DNA from: Solanum dulcamara
Lineage: Eukaryota > Streptophyta > Magnoliopsida > Solanales > Solanaceae
Assembly (NCBI RefSeq): GCF_947179165.1
Contig: NC_077248.1
Span: 50,237,232 to 50,301,231 of the forward strand
Direction of reading: 5' to 3'
Length of the DNA stretch: 64,000 nt
Numbering within the stretch: position 1 is the stretch's first letter; each line of letters starts with the position of its first letter. Below are positions 48,115 to 59,034 of this stretch, piece by piece. The notes below the pieces were generated by a model, which was not told where the DNA came from, ran no database searches, and saw only the letters and a list, made by a program, of their open reading frames with translations. Made by a program: the position numbers and the translations under genes.

Positions 48115-48639
48115 GGTTTTTTTCTTCCACTTGTGATGGTCCGTTGCCTATGGTTCCGGACTGTAGGGTTAGGCTTACCTACTGGTGGGTTGCTAGTGGG
48201 TGTCATCATAACCTGAGAAACGGGTCATGACAAGTTTAGTGCCTTGGATTCTAGACTCATAGTCCCTTAATTTGGTAGATAGTAGGCCCTAACTTTTCAT
48301 AGGTTTGGAGAAAAGTTCTGAGGCATTTGACCCAAATTTTTAAACGTTTATGAAAGTAACTTGTGATAACCTTTGTCATAATTTATTTTACAACTTGCTT
48401 GACTGCAAACCTTAACATACGATACTTGTGATTTGAATGAGTAGACTTTTAGGTTTACAGAATATTTTTTCTTCATATCTTTTATTTATCTCACAAGAGA
48501 GGGTTATATTGATACAAGTAATACTTTGTCAACTAGTAAAATTATAATTAAAATTAGGACAATTACTTGACCCCTACTCCAATAAATACATATTTACATA
48601 ATAATCCTTAAGTCAACTCTCCCTCTCAAGGCGGTGCAT

Positions 48640-49179
48640 ATATGTCTATCATGCCAATCATCTCGTGGAAGACATTCCCTAATACAGCCTTGGTGAGTAC
48701 ATTTGCTAGTTTACTTTTAAATTAGACAAATGGAAAACGTATAATTTTTTATCTAACTTTTTCTTAATGAAGTGTCTATCAATTTAAACATTCTTAGTTC
48801 GATCATGTTGAACATGGTTCTGTTCTATTTGAATTGTCTCTTTCTTATCACAAAACAACTTCATAGGTTTTGTATATTCAATTCCAAGATCCTTCAGAAC
48901 ATATTTAATTCACAATATCTCACAAAATCCATTGGCCATCCCTCGAAATTCTGCTTATGCACTAGCCCTCGTGACAACCTTTTACTTCTTACTTCTCTAT
49001 GTGATAACATTGCCTTCAACAAAAGTGAGATGACCTGTTGTTGATTTCCTAGTCAATTGATCTCTTGCTCTATCTGCATTTGTATAGCCTTCGATGATAG
49101 TTTTCTCATTCTTTAAGAACAGTAGCCCTTTTCCTAGAGCTCTTTTCAAGTATCGCAAAACTCTATAGATAGCTTCCAT
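48640..49179 (-). pseudogene. Copia RNase H, broken
   Basis: AIYRVLRYLKRALGKGLLFL and IIEGYTNADRARDQLTRKST match the copia RNase H start, where the usual YTDADWAG has become YTNADRAR, so the first catalytic aspartate is lost. Frames change after GHLTFVEGNVIT. Confidence 0.75.
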
Positions 49180-49862
49180 ATGTCTTCTATTGGGTTTTGC
49201 ATGAACTGACTCACAATACTTATAGCATGTGCAATGTCCAACCTTGTATGAGTCAGATAGATTAACTTCCCTACTAGGCTTTGATTCTTTTCGAGATCTT
49301 TTATTTTCTCTGCCGAAGAATTTTCAAGTTTGTGATTTATCTCCCTAGGTGTATCAATTGGTTTGTATGCTAGCATCCATGTATCCTTCAACAAGTCTAG
49401 TACATATTTTCTATGATATAGGGAAATGCCCTGTCTTGACCTTGATAGTTCAATGCGTACGAAATATCGCAATTGTCTTAGGTCTTTTATTTCAAATTTT
49501 GATGCCAAAAAGTTTTGAAGTTGATCCATTTCATCTGAATCATTTCCTATCAGAACCATATCATCAACATATACAACCAATGTTGTTACCTTCCCTTTGT
49601 TGTGTTTGATAAACAAAGTGTGATCAGAGTTACTCTGTTTATAACCCACAGATATCACTGCAAACGTGAAATGTCTAAACCATGCATGTGGTTACTAGTT
49701 TAACCCATATAATGCCTTATTTAATATGCATACCTTGTTTCTATAAGTGTGCTCTTGCAGAATTCATGGTTGGAGATACATGTAAACTTCTTCCTCCAAG
49801 TCACCATTTAAGAATGCATTTTTACATCAAATTTTTTCACTGTTGCAACTTATATAAGGATA
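49146..49862 (-). pseudogene. Copia reverse transcriptase, partial
   Basis: Contains FIKHNKGKVTTLVVYVDDMV with the intact YVDD catalytic box, then IKDLRQLRYFVRIELSRSRQ (usually GxLKYFLGIE), DTPREINHKLE, and VGKLIYLTHTRLDIAHAISI. Open for 170 residues (49658-49146). N-terminal RT motifs lie in other frames up to 49862. Confidence 0.8.
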
Positions 49863-50010
49863 TGTCATGACCCAAGTTAGGCCCTAGGTGTGACACGATG
49901 ATTAAAATCTTGAGGGACCCCAATCAAGCCACATAGCATATCATTCATGAGCATACATAAGGTAACAAAAGAAATAAAGTTAAGATATAGATGCGAAAAT
50001 AAAGAAATAT
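49863..50010 (-). mobile_element. Reversed gypsy LTR end fragment
   Basis: Starts TGTCATGACCCAAGTTAGGC on the plus strand, the reverse of an LTR end, and keeps about 150 bp matching the last part of the E1-type LTR before sequence changes. Confidence 0.7.
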
Positions 50011-50024
50011 AGTTCGGGTCGCAA

Positions 50025-51157
50025 GCTTTCTCCCCCGCAGTGCAATTTCTCCCTAAGTCAAAATCTAGACAAAATCTCATTCGCTCAAAATTGGCCTATC
50101 TGGGAACATATCCGCATCATGGACTCGGCTAAGGATTTCCGTCCGAATTCAGTTTTTAAATGAGGATAGTTTGGATATTTCCCTAACTATTAGCTAATGA
50201 ACCTGGACCTTTTTAGGACCTAATTCAATTCTATAAACTAACCTAAACCCCTATTCTTCTTCACTCTAACACAATTCACCCATTCAAATAATTCGCTTTC
50301 TACAAAAACTCTCAAAGACTCCATTAAAGATCTCCATGGATTTTTTTCAAGATCTCCATTAAAGGTCCAAGTTTCTTCAATTTTCACTGGTCTTCTCATT
50401 AAATGTATGTGGGTGTTTCATCCTAGGGTACTTTCACCCATGGATCCTAACAAATTGTCTACTTCTTTATTTAATTAAAGTATGTATTGTTATGGGTTTT
50501 ATGATCTCCCACATGTGTATGGTCCGTATGATGTTTAAAATGACTAATCCTCTCTTTACTCTCATATGATACTCTTATGGTTTATGGTACATTGATTCTT
50601 CTTATGACTACTTATGAATTTTGCATTGGCCATGTCTTATATCTCATGATGCTTTTAAAGTATTTTTACTATGTTTTAAAGATTGGTCATTTGCACAACA
50701 TGATTTTACTATGCATTGCATTGCCTATATTATATTACAATATAGAAATGGATGATTTATTCTCTTCCCATGGCTAGTTGGTGATCTATTGAAAATTAGT
50801 GTGGTGAGTCTTCATGCTTCGAGGGAAAGCCGAGTCATTCTTTTGGTTATTGATATTTTTAGACTATGATGATGTTATGAGACTATTTCATGTCGTTTCA
50901 TTACTTCCTTTGAGGGTGAGCTAGGAACATGTCCTAGTCACCACCTATGTAATCATGTAGAGGCATGTCGGGCATATTATGTAAGAAGTCTATGTTGTCT
51001 TGATTTTCTCTACTTATGCTATATTCTTGGACTTTTATGAGTTTCCGCTTATTTTTTATATTATTTATACTTATGATATTCTAAGAGACTTGGTTGGGGT
51101 TCTCTTCGGGAATTCTAATCATCATGTCATGACTAGGACCTAGTTAGGGTCATGACA
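50025..51157 (+). mobile_element. Gypsy LTR subfamily A, internally deleted
   Basis: Matches the subfamily A U3 (CCGCAGTGCAATTTCTCCC, CGCTCAAAATTGG), then jumps near 50500 from GGGTTTTATGATC to CCCACATGTGTATGG, missing roughly 800-900 bp compared with 9478-11638. It ends AGGGTCATGACA at 51157. Confidence 0.75.
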
Positions 51158-51830
51158 ATTATTATAGGTGATACTCTATCAATGGTAAATGATCATCCCA
51201 ATTACATTTAAATTCAATGACAAAAGCTCTCAACATTTCCCCTAAGGTCTGAATGATACGCTCGGCTTGTTTGTCGATCTAAGGATGAAAAGGTTTACTA
51301 AGTTTAACTTAAGTACCCACACCCTTTTGGAAAGACCTCCAAACCTGTGATGTGAACTGAGTACCTCAATCTAAAATGATACGAATACCATGAAACTTAA
51401 CCAACTCTTGGATATACAATCTAGATAGTCCTCGGTTGAATATGAAGTATTAATGGGAAGAAAAGGAGCTGCCTTAGTCATTCGGTAAACGACCAACCAA
51501 ATCAAATCATGTTGCCTACGGGTACAAGGCAAACCTATAATTAAGTCCATATTCAAGGCTTCTCACTTCCAAGTAGGAATCTCAATATCTTGAGCTAAAC
51601 CTTCAGTTTTTGATGCTCAACCTTCACTTTTTGATAGTTAGGAATTTTTTCCAGAAACTCCCCAATATCCCTCTTCATGCCACTCCACCAATACATTTCC
51701 CTCAAATCACTATACATCTTTGTGGAACCCGAATGAATAGAATACCATGAACTATGAGCTTTGTACAATATCATTTCCCGTAATCCATCAACATCGGGAA
51801 CACATAATCAACCTTGATAGCTCAAAATAC
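51158..51830 (-). pseudogene. E2 integrase, truncated
   Basis: Core start MNMDLIIGLPCTRRQHD and MTKAAPFLPINTSYSTEDY. On the right are degenerate zinc-domain phrases (YYD...MYWWSGMKRDI-like, 51660-51720). The end of the core and the chromodomain are missing. Confidence 0.7.
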
Positions 51831-51999
51831 CATCTCTTCATTGGAAGAAATCCTCAATGGCTTTTTTGGCAACAGTTTTCTTCAACTCGACCAAATTCGG
51901 ATCATTATCTGTCGTGGCCTTAACATCCACCATAAGAGACGATTCAGAACCATTTTGAACAATAATACCACCATCCTCAGAATCAACCAATCGAATATC

Positions 52000-52500
52000 C
52001 TAACGGTCTAATCTATGAACATCATGGACTAACTCTTGCCTTGCATCCTTAATATGGGAAACACTATTCATGGACAACCTACTAAAAGCGTCGACAATCA
52101 CATTTGCTTTTCTCGAATGGAATAACACGCTCATGTCATAGTATTTCAACAACTCAAGCCATCTACTTTGGTGAAGATTCAAATGCTTTTGGTTAAACAC
52201 ATACTGCAAATTCTTATTATCGGTGAATATATGAACATGGACACCATAAAGGTAGTGTCTCCAAATCTTAAAAGCAAAAACCACCACTGCCAACTCTACT
52301 TCATGAGTCGGATAGTTCTTTTCATGCATCTTGAGTTGCATAGAAGAATAATCTATCACCTTACCATTTTGCATCCAAACACAACCAAGACCAACTCTTG
52401 AAGCATCACAATACACAACGAACCCATCAAAACCTTCCGACAAAGTCAACACCAGAGCAGAAGTAAACCTATCTTTTAACTCTTGAAAGCTTTACTCACA
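52000..52500 (-). pseudogene. E2 RNase H, nearly intact
   Basis: A 150-residue open stretch: DGFVVYCDASRVGLGCVWMQ with the first aspartate, KNYPTHEVELAVVVFAFKIW with the glutamate, VHIFTDNKNLQYVFNQKHLN with the second aspartate (TDH is TDN), and ANVIVDAFSRLSMNSVSH. It is better preserved than the same domain in E1. Confidence 0.85.
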
Positions 52501-52589
52501 TGCCTCAGACCATTAGAATTTCACCTTCTTATAAGTCAAAGTAGTCAAGGGCGATACAATGGAAGAGTAACCTTAAACAAATTGCCTAT

Positions 52590-53275
52590 AATAATCGGCT
52601 AAGCCCAACAACTTTTGAACCAGAAGGAGATAAATATCTAGGACAATTCTTAACCATTTCGGTCTTCTTAGGATCAACCATAATACCTTCACGGGAGAAC
52701 ATATGGCTATGGAAAGCAACTAACCTCAACCAAAACTCACATTTGCTAAACTTAGCAAACAACTAATGGTCCTTGAGGACTTCCAAAACAATCATCAAAT
52801 GATTAGCATGTTCCTCTTCACTCTGAGAGTAGACCAAAATATAATCTATGAACACAATTACAAACACATCCAAATATTTCTTGAACACCCTATTCATCAA
52901 ATCCATAAAAGTTGCAGGAGCATACTCTATTCCAAAAGATATATCCAAGAATTCAAAGTGATCATATACTGAGTTCTAAAAGCCATCTTCGGAATGTTAC
53001 ATTCTCTTACTCGGAGTTGATAAAAACCCGATCAAACATCAATCTTTGAAAAGTAGCTTGCTCCTCTAAGTTAATCGAATAAGTCATCAATCTTTGGAAT
53101 GGGATACTTATTTTTAACTGTGACCTTGTTCAATTGCCAATAGTCAATATACATACAGAGAGAACCGCCCTTCTTTATAACATAGAGAACCAGAGCACTC
53201 CATAGGGAGATATTCGATCTAATAAAATCCTTATCCAACAAATATTTTAACTGATCCTTTAACACTTTCAATTAT
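52590..53275 (-). pseudogene. E2 reverse transcriptase, catalytic Asp lost
   Basis: [52 protein letters not shown], then after stops [20 protein letters not shown] and [16 protein letters not shown]. In the catalytic box the usual FIDD reads FIDY (TAT codon at 52841-52843), so the second aspartate is gone. Stops and frame changes are also present. Confidence 0.85.
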
Positions 53276-53625
53276 ATTAGGTCTATTCGATAAATAAGAA
53301 TAGAAATAAGTGGGGTATCGAGGAGAATATCGATACCAAAGTCGATCTCCCTTTTGGGGAGAAGATCGATACCAAAGTCTATCTCCCTTTCGGGAGGGAC
53401 ACCTTGGATATCATCGGGGAAGACTTTTAGAAACTCATTAATAGCCGACACTGACTCAAGAGTAGGAGCTTCAAAATTTGTATCTCTAACCCAGACTAGG
53501 TGATAGATGCATCCTTTGAAAATTATTTTCCAAGCTTTAAAACATGAAATGAAATGACATTTAAACACAGAATTACTACCTTTCCATATGAGGTTTGGCT
53601 CATTAGAAAACTTAAAATTGACCAC
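53276..53625 (-). pseudogene. E2 protease-RT linker with 12-residue duplication
   Basis: [40 protein letters not shown], then [12 protein letters not shown] present twice in tandem. At nucleotide level CGATACCAAA repeats at 53331 and 53367, a 36-bp in-frame duplication. The E1 counterpart near 38390 has one copy. Confidence 0.85.
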
Positions 53626-53759
53626 ACAAGTTCTACAATATATAGAAGTATAACCTATATGAAGTCAATCCATATCAGAAATAACATCAAAATCGGTCAT
53701 ATCAAGCTTTACAAGATAAACCGAGGTGATTTTATGGAAAATTGAAATTGGGAAATTTT

Positions 53760-53965
53760 GATAGACTTTTTTTAGCCACAATTGAATCACCAACAGGAGT
53801 ATAGACCAAAAAGGACTCTAACAAAATCTTGGGACTGACAATAAATTTCATAGCAAGATAAGAAGTACTAAATGATAGACTAGCACCCGGATCAATGCAT
53901 AAATAGCATAGTCAAAGACTTTTAACATACCAGTCACCACATCGGGTGAATCCTTTAATTATTTA
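53760..53965 (-). pseudogene. E2 protease, broken
   Basis: Phrases equivalent to SLSFSTSYLAMKFIVSPKIL and VYTPVGDSIV are readable around 53770-53910 with stops. The active-site DPGA motif falls near 53885 (LDPGASLSFST). Inactive. Confidence 0.6.
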
Positions 53966-54039
53966 TGAGTATAAAGGGTAAAAAATATGTTTTGACATTG
54001 ATCGCCACCCGAAGTAGTACCACGCTTATTCAAACGTCT

Positions 54040-54895
54040 ATTAGCTTGAGTCTAAGCCTGGGATCTAACACCACTCCTATAATCCTTTGCTTGATGACCT
54101 GGCTTTCCACACCTATAACATACCTTGGATCCCACTAAGCATTCTCCCTTATGGTTACTCCCATATTTCTTACATGGAGGGATGACTTGACCATTGGAGC
54201 TCCTCTTTGTACCTTAGGGTTAGGCACCCTATCTTTATCAAACTTTGGACCTAGAGTGTTTGATAGATTTTGGTCGGAATTCTCTACCAAAGTGAGGACA
54301 AACACCATTCCTGGACTTACCATATGATAAATTTCCACCATGGGTTTGAACCTTCTTATGCTTCGTTCTAGACCTCTGTTTCAACTTCTCCTCCTTTATT
54401 TTCTCGGCATGTGCCATGAACCTAGAGATGTCCATCTTTTTGATAAGCATGGCAATTCTACATTCTTTGACCATCAAATAGGACACACCCAAAATAAACT
54501 TGCTCATATGAGCCCTTAAATAGGCGACCATAAAAGGAGCATATTTTGACAACTTAGTGAACTTAAGGGCATACTCCCACACACACATATTACCTTGGCG
54601 CAAATTGATGAAGTATTGCACCTTGGCATCCCTTAACTCCAAAGGAAAGAACCGGTCAAGGAAAGCACCCGAGATATCCTCTCAATCAATGAGGCCATCA
54701 TCTCTACCTCTTTTATCCTTCAATTGCTCATGCCAAACATTGCAACTCCCTTAAGTTGATAAGCTACTAAGTTTGCCTTCTCTACCAGACTAATAACCAT
54801 TATCCCAACAATCTTAGAGATGCCCTCGATAAATTCTTGTAGATCCTCATCCACCTTAGAGCCATGGAATTTGAGAGGGTTCATCATAGTGAAGT
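54040..54895 (-). pseudogene. E2 gag, N-terminus missing
   Basis: MNPLKFHGSKVDEDLQEFIE, ELRDAKVQYFINLRQGNMCV, WEYALKFTKLSKYAPFMVAY, and ISRFMAHAEKIKEEKLKQRS are readable. The zinc knuckle near 54080-54125 reads CYRCGKPGHQAKDY, with tyrosine in place of the fourth zinc ligand. The first about 80 residues are absent because E3 begins at 54896. Confidence 0.85.
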
Positions 54896-56894
54896 GTCAG
54901 GCCCAAAAAGTAGGGCCTATATGTGACATGGCGATTAGCATTCTCAAAAAAACCCCAACCAAGTATCTTAGTATATCATAACCATACATAAAGTAACAAA
55001 TAAGAAAAAACTCATGAAAGTCCAAGAAGACATAGCATAACTAGAGAAAATCAAGACAGCATAGACTTCTTACATATATATCTAACATGCCTGTATAGGA
55101 CTTCATAGGCGGGGACTAAGACATTTTCCTAGCTTACCCTCAAAGGAAGTAAAATAACATAACATGAAATAATATCAAACACCAACATAGTCTAGGAATG
55201 ACAATAAGAGGAAAGAAAGACTCAGTTTTCCCTTGAAGCATGAGGACTTACCACAAATCTTCAATAGATCGCCGACTAGCCACAAGAATAGGATGGAGTG
55301 TCCGTCCCTACATTGTGATATAATGTAGGCAATAAATTATACAAGAAGTGCAATACATAATAAACCATAAGAGTATCATTTAAAAGTAAGGAGATAATTA
55401 GTCATTTAAAATATTCTACAGACCATACATATGTAGGATATAACCATAACCAGCATTATGAGCATGTGAGCTATAACATGAAGTCCTAATGTCTTCTCAT
55501 ATAATGAAAAAAAGGGAATCTTCTTGCCAAGGTAGGCTCTACCCCGTTAATTGGGTCATCATGCTATGTGGATCTTCTAGCGAGTCCATATTCGGAATAA
55601 TCCTATGGTGACAACCTAGTTTAAGGGACTAGGTGTTGCTACTAAGGCTTAGGTCTAACCCCCACCTGAAAGTCCTCTTGGTTCTAACTCAACATCCCAT
55701 TGAATACATATCATTATCATAAATTATACGTTTCAATAATCATAAGATTTTCATAAATCACACTTTATAAAACTTATTCTTAAGAGTAGCTCATTGTCAT
55801 GTGATTCATGTAATGTGGGTGTAGGCCTTCCACCATTATGAAATTGTTTCATAGAAAGCATCATTAGGGTCTTAAGTCACCTTCTTAATTAAGGATCTTA
55901 AGTCACCCATTCATTGACTTGCTTGAACCATCATTTAAAACCTTGCATGAGTCGTTCATAAACATTCATTGAAAATTCCTTGAAATTTCATGATCATGAC
56001 TTATACTTGAAAATTAGGTGAAAACATGAATATATGATCAATGGCTTGGACATCATGAAATTAGATTAAAACATGCATGATCATATATTTTATATCAACT
56101 CATACATAATTTATGAAAATAATATCAATTGGAAATATAATTGAAAATACTCATAATCCATATCATGAATCCTAAAGATCAATGTGGGAGAATTAATAGA
56201 AAAACTCTTCAATTCCATGCAATAATCATCAATTTATATTAAAATAGATTCATAATCATAATTAGAATCATAATTCATGTAATTGAAATAGAGATCATAA
56301 AAATACATAGTTGAATATATCAAAAGATGAGAAATTGGTTGGCCTCTATGGGTGAAAGTAACCTAGGATGAAATGTTACAAACCTTGAGTTAGAAGACCG
56401 AAGAAATTTGAAGAGTTTGGGATCTTTGATGGAGAGCTTGAGAGAATTCCTTCAGGATCTTCAATGGAGTTTTGGGAGCTTTTGTAGAGAGAAAATTATT
56501 TGAATAGGTAAATTATGGTAGGATGAATAAGATTAGAGGTCTAGGTTAGTTTGTATAGCCAAACTAGGACCTAAAAACGTCCAGGTTCATTACTAATAGT
56601 TAAGGAAATATCTAAAGTGTCCTCACTTAAAAATTGAATTCAAACGGAAACCTAACCCAAATCCACAATGCGCACTTGTTCCCTGACCGACCAATTTTGA
56701 GCGAAATTGAATTTGGCCAGATTTTAACTGGGGAAAATTTGCACTGTGGGGGAGCATTGGTCACCCTTATGGAAATGTAATTTTTGAAAAAATTATCTTC
56801 CACGATACTTGACCTAAAAATCCACCGAGGTCATTCTTGCAATGTTTAACCTTATTATATCATATTCAAAACGTCAAATGCTTGGTATATTACA
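54896..56894 (-). mobile_element. E3 3' LTR, subfamily A
   Basis: 1999 bp, from TGTCAGGCCC to GGTATATTACA on the plus strand. It is flanked on the right by the polypurine tract. U3 includes the reverse of CTCCCCCACAGTGCAA (about 56740-56755). Confidence 0.85.
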
Positions 56895-56910
56895 ATATCT
56901 CCCCTTGGGA
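56895..56910 (-). promoter_or_regulatory. E3 polypurine tract
   Basis: The minus strand reads TTCCCAAGGGGAGATAT immediately before the LTR, matching the E1 layout. Confidence 0.7.
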
Positions 56911-57129
56911 ATATTTGTCCTCGAATGAGGTAGTAATAGCTTGAGTAAAGCAGAATGTGTAGCTAACAACTCAACAAGAATGCAATAATGCAACTTAAAC
57001 ATCATTTAAAATAAGGTTCATGAGTATGGATGCATGTAATGAGACATAGAGAGGTTGGAACGTGAGAATTTTGAGGATTCAAGCACAAATGGTCATATGC
57101 CTTAGGTTGGGATGGAAGGAAAGAGATAA

Positions 57130-57430
57130 TAATATCATTTAATCATGTCCACTTCTTCTTCCCATGTAGCATTTGTAACTTCTTGGTTCCTTCACAAGAC
57201 TTTAATAGATGTAACTTCCTTATTCCTCCACATTTTAACTTTGCAGTCCACTATTTCAACTGAAACTTCCTCATAAGTCAAGTTTTCTTCAATACTCACT
57301 TTACTCAAAGGTACAATGGCATTAGGATCACCAACACATTTCCTCATCATTGATACATGGAATACCAAATGAACTGAGGCTAACTTTAATAGAAAATCAA
57401 TTTCATAGGCCACCTTACCAATACACAGAC
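57130..57430 (-). pseudogene. E3 integrase C-terminus/chromodomain-like end
   Basis: AYEIDFLLKLASVHLVFHVS, MMRKCVGDPNAIVPLSKVSI, EENLTYEEVSVEIVDCKVKM, and WRNKEVTSIKVL, followed by a stop and an ATWEEEVDM-like end. This is the same module as at 40751-41170 in E1. Confidence 0.75.
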
Positions 57431-57434
57431 TTAG

Positions 57435-57905
57435 GATCCTATACCTCTATAGGAAATCTTATCCCAAGAGTAATACTCCTTATCACCACTTGAATCAATC
57501 CTCGGACCTAATCAAAAATCACCCAATGCAACGTACATTCACCCAGATGCCACCAACACCACATTCAAGCCTAGAATCTCTACGTCCGCATTTGCCTTAA
57601 CTCCTATAAATGTCAACAATGGCCTACTACAATCACTCACATATCGACAACTACAAATTCAAGCCTATCATTCTAACCACATTATACATCCCTTGAAGTC
57701 AACATCACTTAAGACTTTTCACGTCTACCTTAGAATCTCTACGTCTGCATTTGCATTAACTCCTATAAAAGGGCACACCAATATACTCTTACCTATATTG
57801 TGCACACAACAAGTTCCCATTTATCTCATCCTCCAAGTATATAACCTTAAATAGGATAAGCATGCCATAATTATCACAATACAAAACACCCCTTCTCTCC
57901 CTAAT
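57435..57905 (-). other. Non-coding filler in place of the integrase core (E3)
   Basis: About 470 bp without recognisable protein. A similar sequence stands at the same place in E4 (63060-63545), sharing GTACATTCACCCA, CACCACATTCAAGCC, ACCAATATACTCTTACCTAT and AATAGGATAAGCAT-like phrases. An about 38-bp word, ATCTCTACGTC(C/T)GCATTTGC, occurs twice here (57578 and 57732), 154 bp apart. Confidence 0.65.
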
Positions 57906-57910
57906 TTGCC

Positions 57911-58170
57911 CTAACTCATCCATCTAGAGTTATGGGCTCTACACAATATCATTTGTCGTAGGCCATAAACCTTTGGAACACATACCAGACCTTGGTAATG
58001 AAGTAATCCATCTCTTCTTTGTGAGAGAACCTTAATCTTCTTATCAACCACCAATTTCTCCATCTCAACTAAGGTCGGATCCATGTCTTGCCTTGCTTTT
58101 ACACCCCCCACCAATGATGATTCCGAACCATTTTGAATAAGACCACTACCCTCATTGGGGTCACTAATCC
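57911..58170 (-). pseudogene. E3 integrase N-terminal piece
   Basis: NGSESSLVGGVKARQDMDPT, LVEMEKLVVDKKIKVLSQRR, DGLLHYQGLVCVPKVYGLRQ, and MILCRAHNSRWMS match the spacer and zinc-domain start seen in E1 and E2. It is joined on its N-terminal side directly to a protease remnant. Confidence 0.75.
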
Positions 58171-58174
58171 TTAA

Positions 58175-58330
58175 CCCCCCCTAAAATATCAAAAAAATTT
58201 CTAACTAGACCTCGGGACTAACGATGAATTTTATAGCAAGATAAGGAGTAATAGATAATAGACTAAAATCCATATCTAAAATGCATAACATCAAGGTTAA
58301 AGACTTTCAACATACTAGATGAGGTACCTT
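58175..58330 (-). pseudogene. E3 protease piece fused to integrase spacer
   Basis: Minus strand gives a protease-like KFIVSPEV followed within about 20 residues by LRISDPNEGSG, which aligns with LVDSEDGG at the end of the RNase H/integrase spacer of E1 and E2. RT and RNase H cores are therefore deleted at this junction. Confidence 0.6.
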
Positions 58331-58817
58331 GTCAAGTCATACTACTTGAAGAAGGGTAGGGTTGAGCTCTTCGATGACTATTATCATTATATTTAGCAAT
58401 CGAAGGGCAATCCCTTATCTTATGAACCGTCTTACCACAATATAAACATGCAACCTAACCGTCTAGAAAACCTCATTAGTGGTTCCTTCCATACTTTCCA
58501 CACAAGGGGTAGGACTTTTCCTTGTCATAATCCTTCCTAGAACAAGAGCCAGATGCGTACTCCTTTGACATCTTCTGATGGTTAAAGTAATTCTTCCTCA
58601 TAATAGTTTTTCTGCTCACCCATTCCCTTTCCTTAACAATCATGTTCACATGAGTTACCATTTGTTGATTCTATTGAGCATTCACAGCTCAAGCTAATAA
58701 CACGAGGGCATATCAAAAATCCAAATTAGAGATATTAGTACTTCAAGGTGGATCTACCAGAGCAGAAAGGCCGCCATCTTGATCAATAATCTGGTTTCTC
58801 TCTTCTTGATGAGACAT
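58331..58817 (-). pseudogene. E3 gag, shortened but with intact CCHC knuckle
   Basis: Starts MSHQEERNQIIDQDGGLSAL at 58817, with stops soon after, then MVTHVNMIVKEREWVSRKTI and SCSRKDYDKEKSYPLCGKYG. At 58407-58448 a complete zinc knuckle, CLYCGKTVHKIRDC, is readable in one frame. The central gag domain is missing, so this is about half the usual length. Confidence 0.7.
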
Positions 58818-59018
58818 ATTCTAAAACACAGAGGATATGAGTTAGAAGGAAATCCATATAGAATTTAGCTCCATCGCACGATATGATCATGAAAGAAGTA
58901 AAGATTTCCTAAAACTCCTCATAGCCTCCTACTTATAGATGTGGCATGCTTCATACTCATGCAAAAAACTCGACTTGATGTGGCATATTGGACTCCCTAG
59001 GATACTTCAAAACATTAT

Positions 59019-59030
59019 GCTCCATTACCA
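59019..59030 (-). promoter_or_regulatory. E3 primer-binding site
   Basis: The minus strand reads TGGTAATGGAGC, a variant of TGGTATCAGAGC, 4 bases from the 5' LTR end. Confidence 0.65.
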
Positions 59031-59034
59031 AGTT

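Larger units (their letters stand above)
44031..48232 (+). mobile_element. Long gypsy-type LTR, at least 4.2 kb
   Basis: Ends CTACTGGTGGGTTGC...ACGGGTCATGACA at 48232, followed by AGTTTAGTGCCTTGGATTC, a decayed primer-binding region (compare AGTTGGTATCAGAGCC). It contains the tandem duplication at 44031-45453, a CG-richer part near 45470-45640, and a GAGGTAGGCTGCGGT phrase (about 46166) typical of Solanaceae gypsy LTRs. The left terminus was not found. Reading frames inside are not genes. Confidence 0.6.
48435..49862 (-). mobile_element. Ty1/copia remnant: RT-RNase H and 3' LTR
   Basis: Minus strand: RT (49862-49146), RNase H (to about 48640), a purine tract GAGAGGGAGAG (about 48624-48636), and a short LTR-like end to about 48435 with GTGAGATAAATAAAAG, a typical polyadenylation-type context of short copia LTRs. 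Gag, protease and integrase are missing. The right side is cut at 49863 by a reversed LTR fragment. Confidence 0.75.
51158..54895 (-). mobile_element. Gypsy element E2, internal gag-pol only
   Basis: Reversed gag, protease, RT, RNase H and integrase in the normal order. Both LTRs are gone: the integrase end is cut at 51158 and the gag start is cut at 54895 by the LTR of E3. It is the same Tekay-like group as E1 and equally decayed. Confidence 0.85.
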
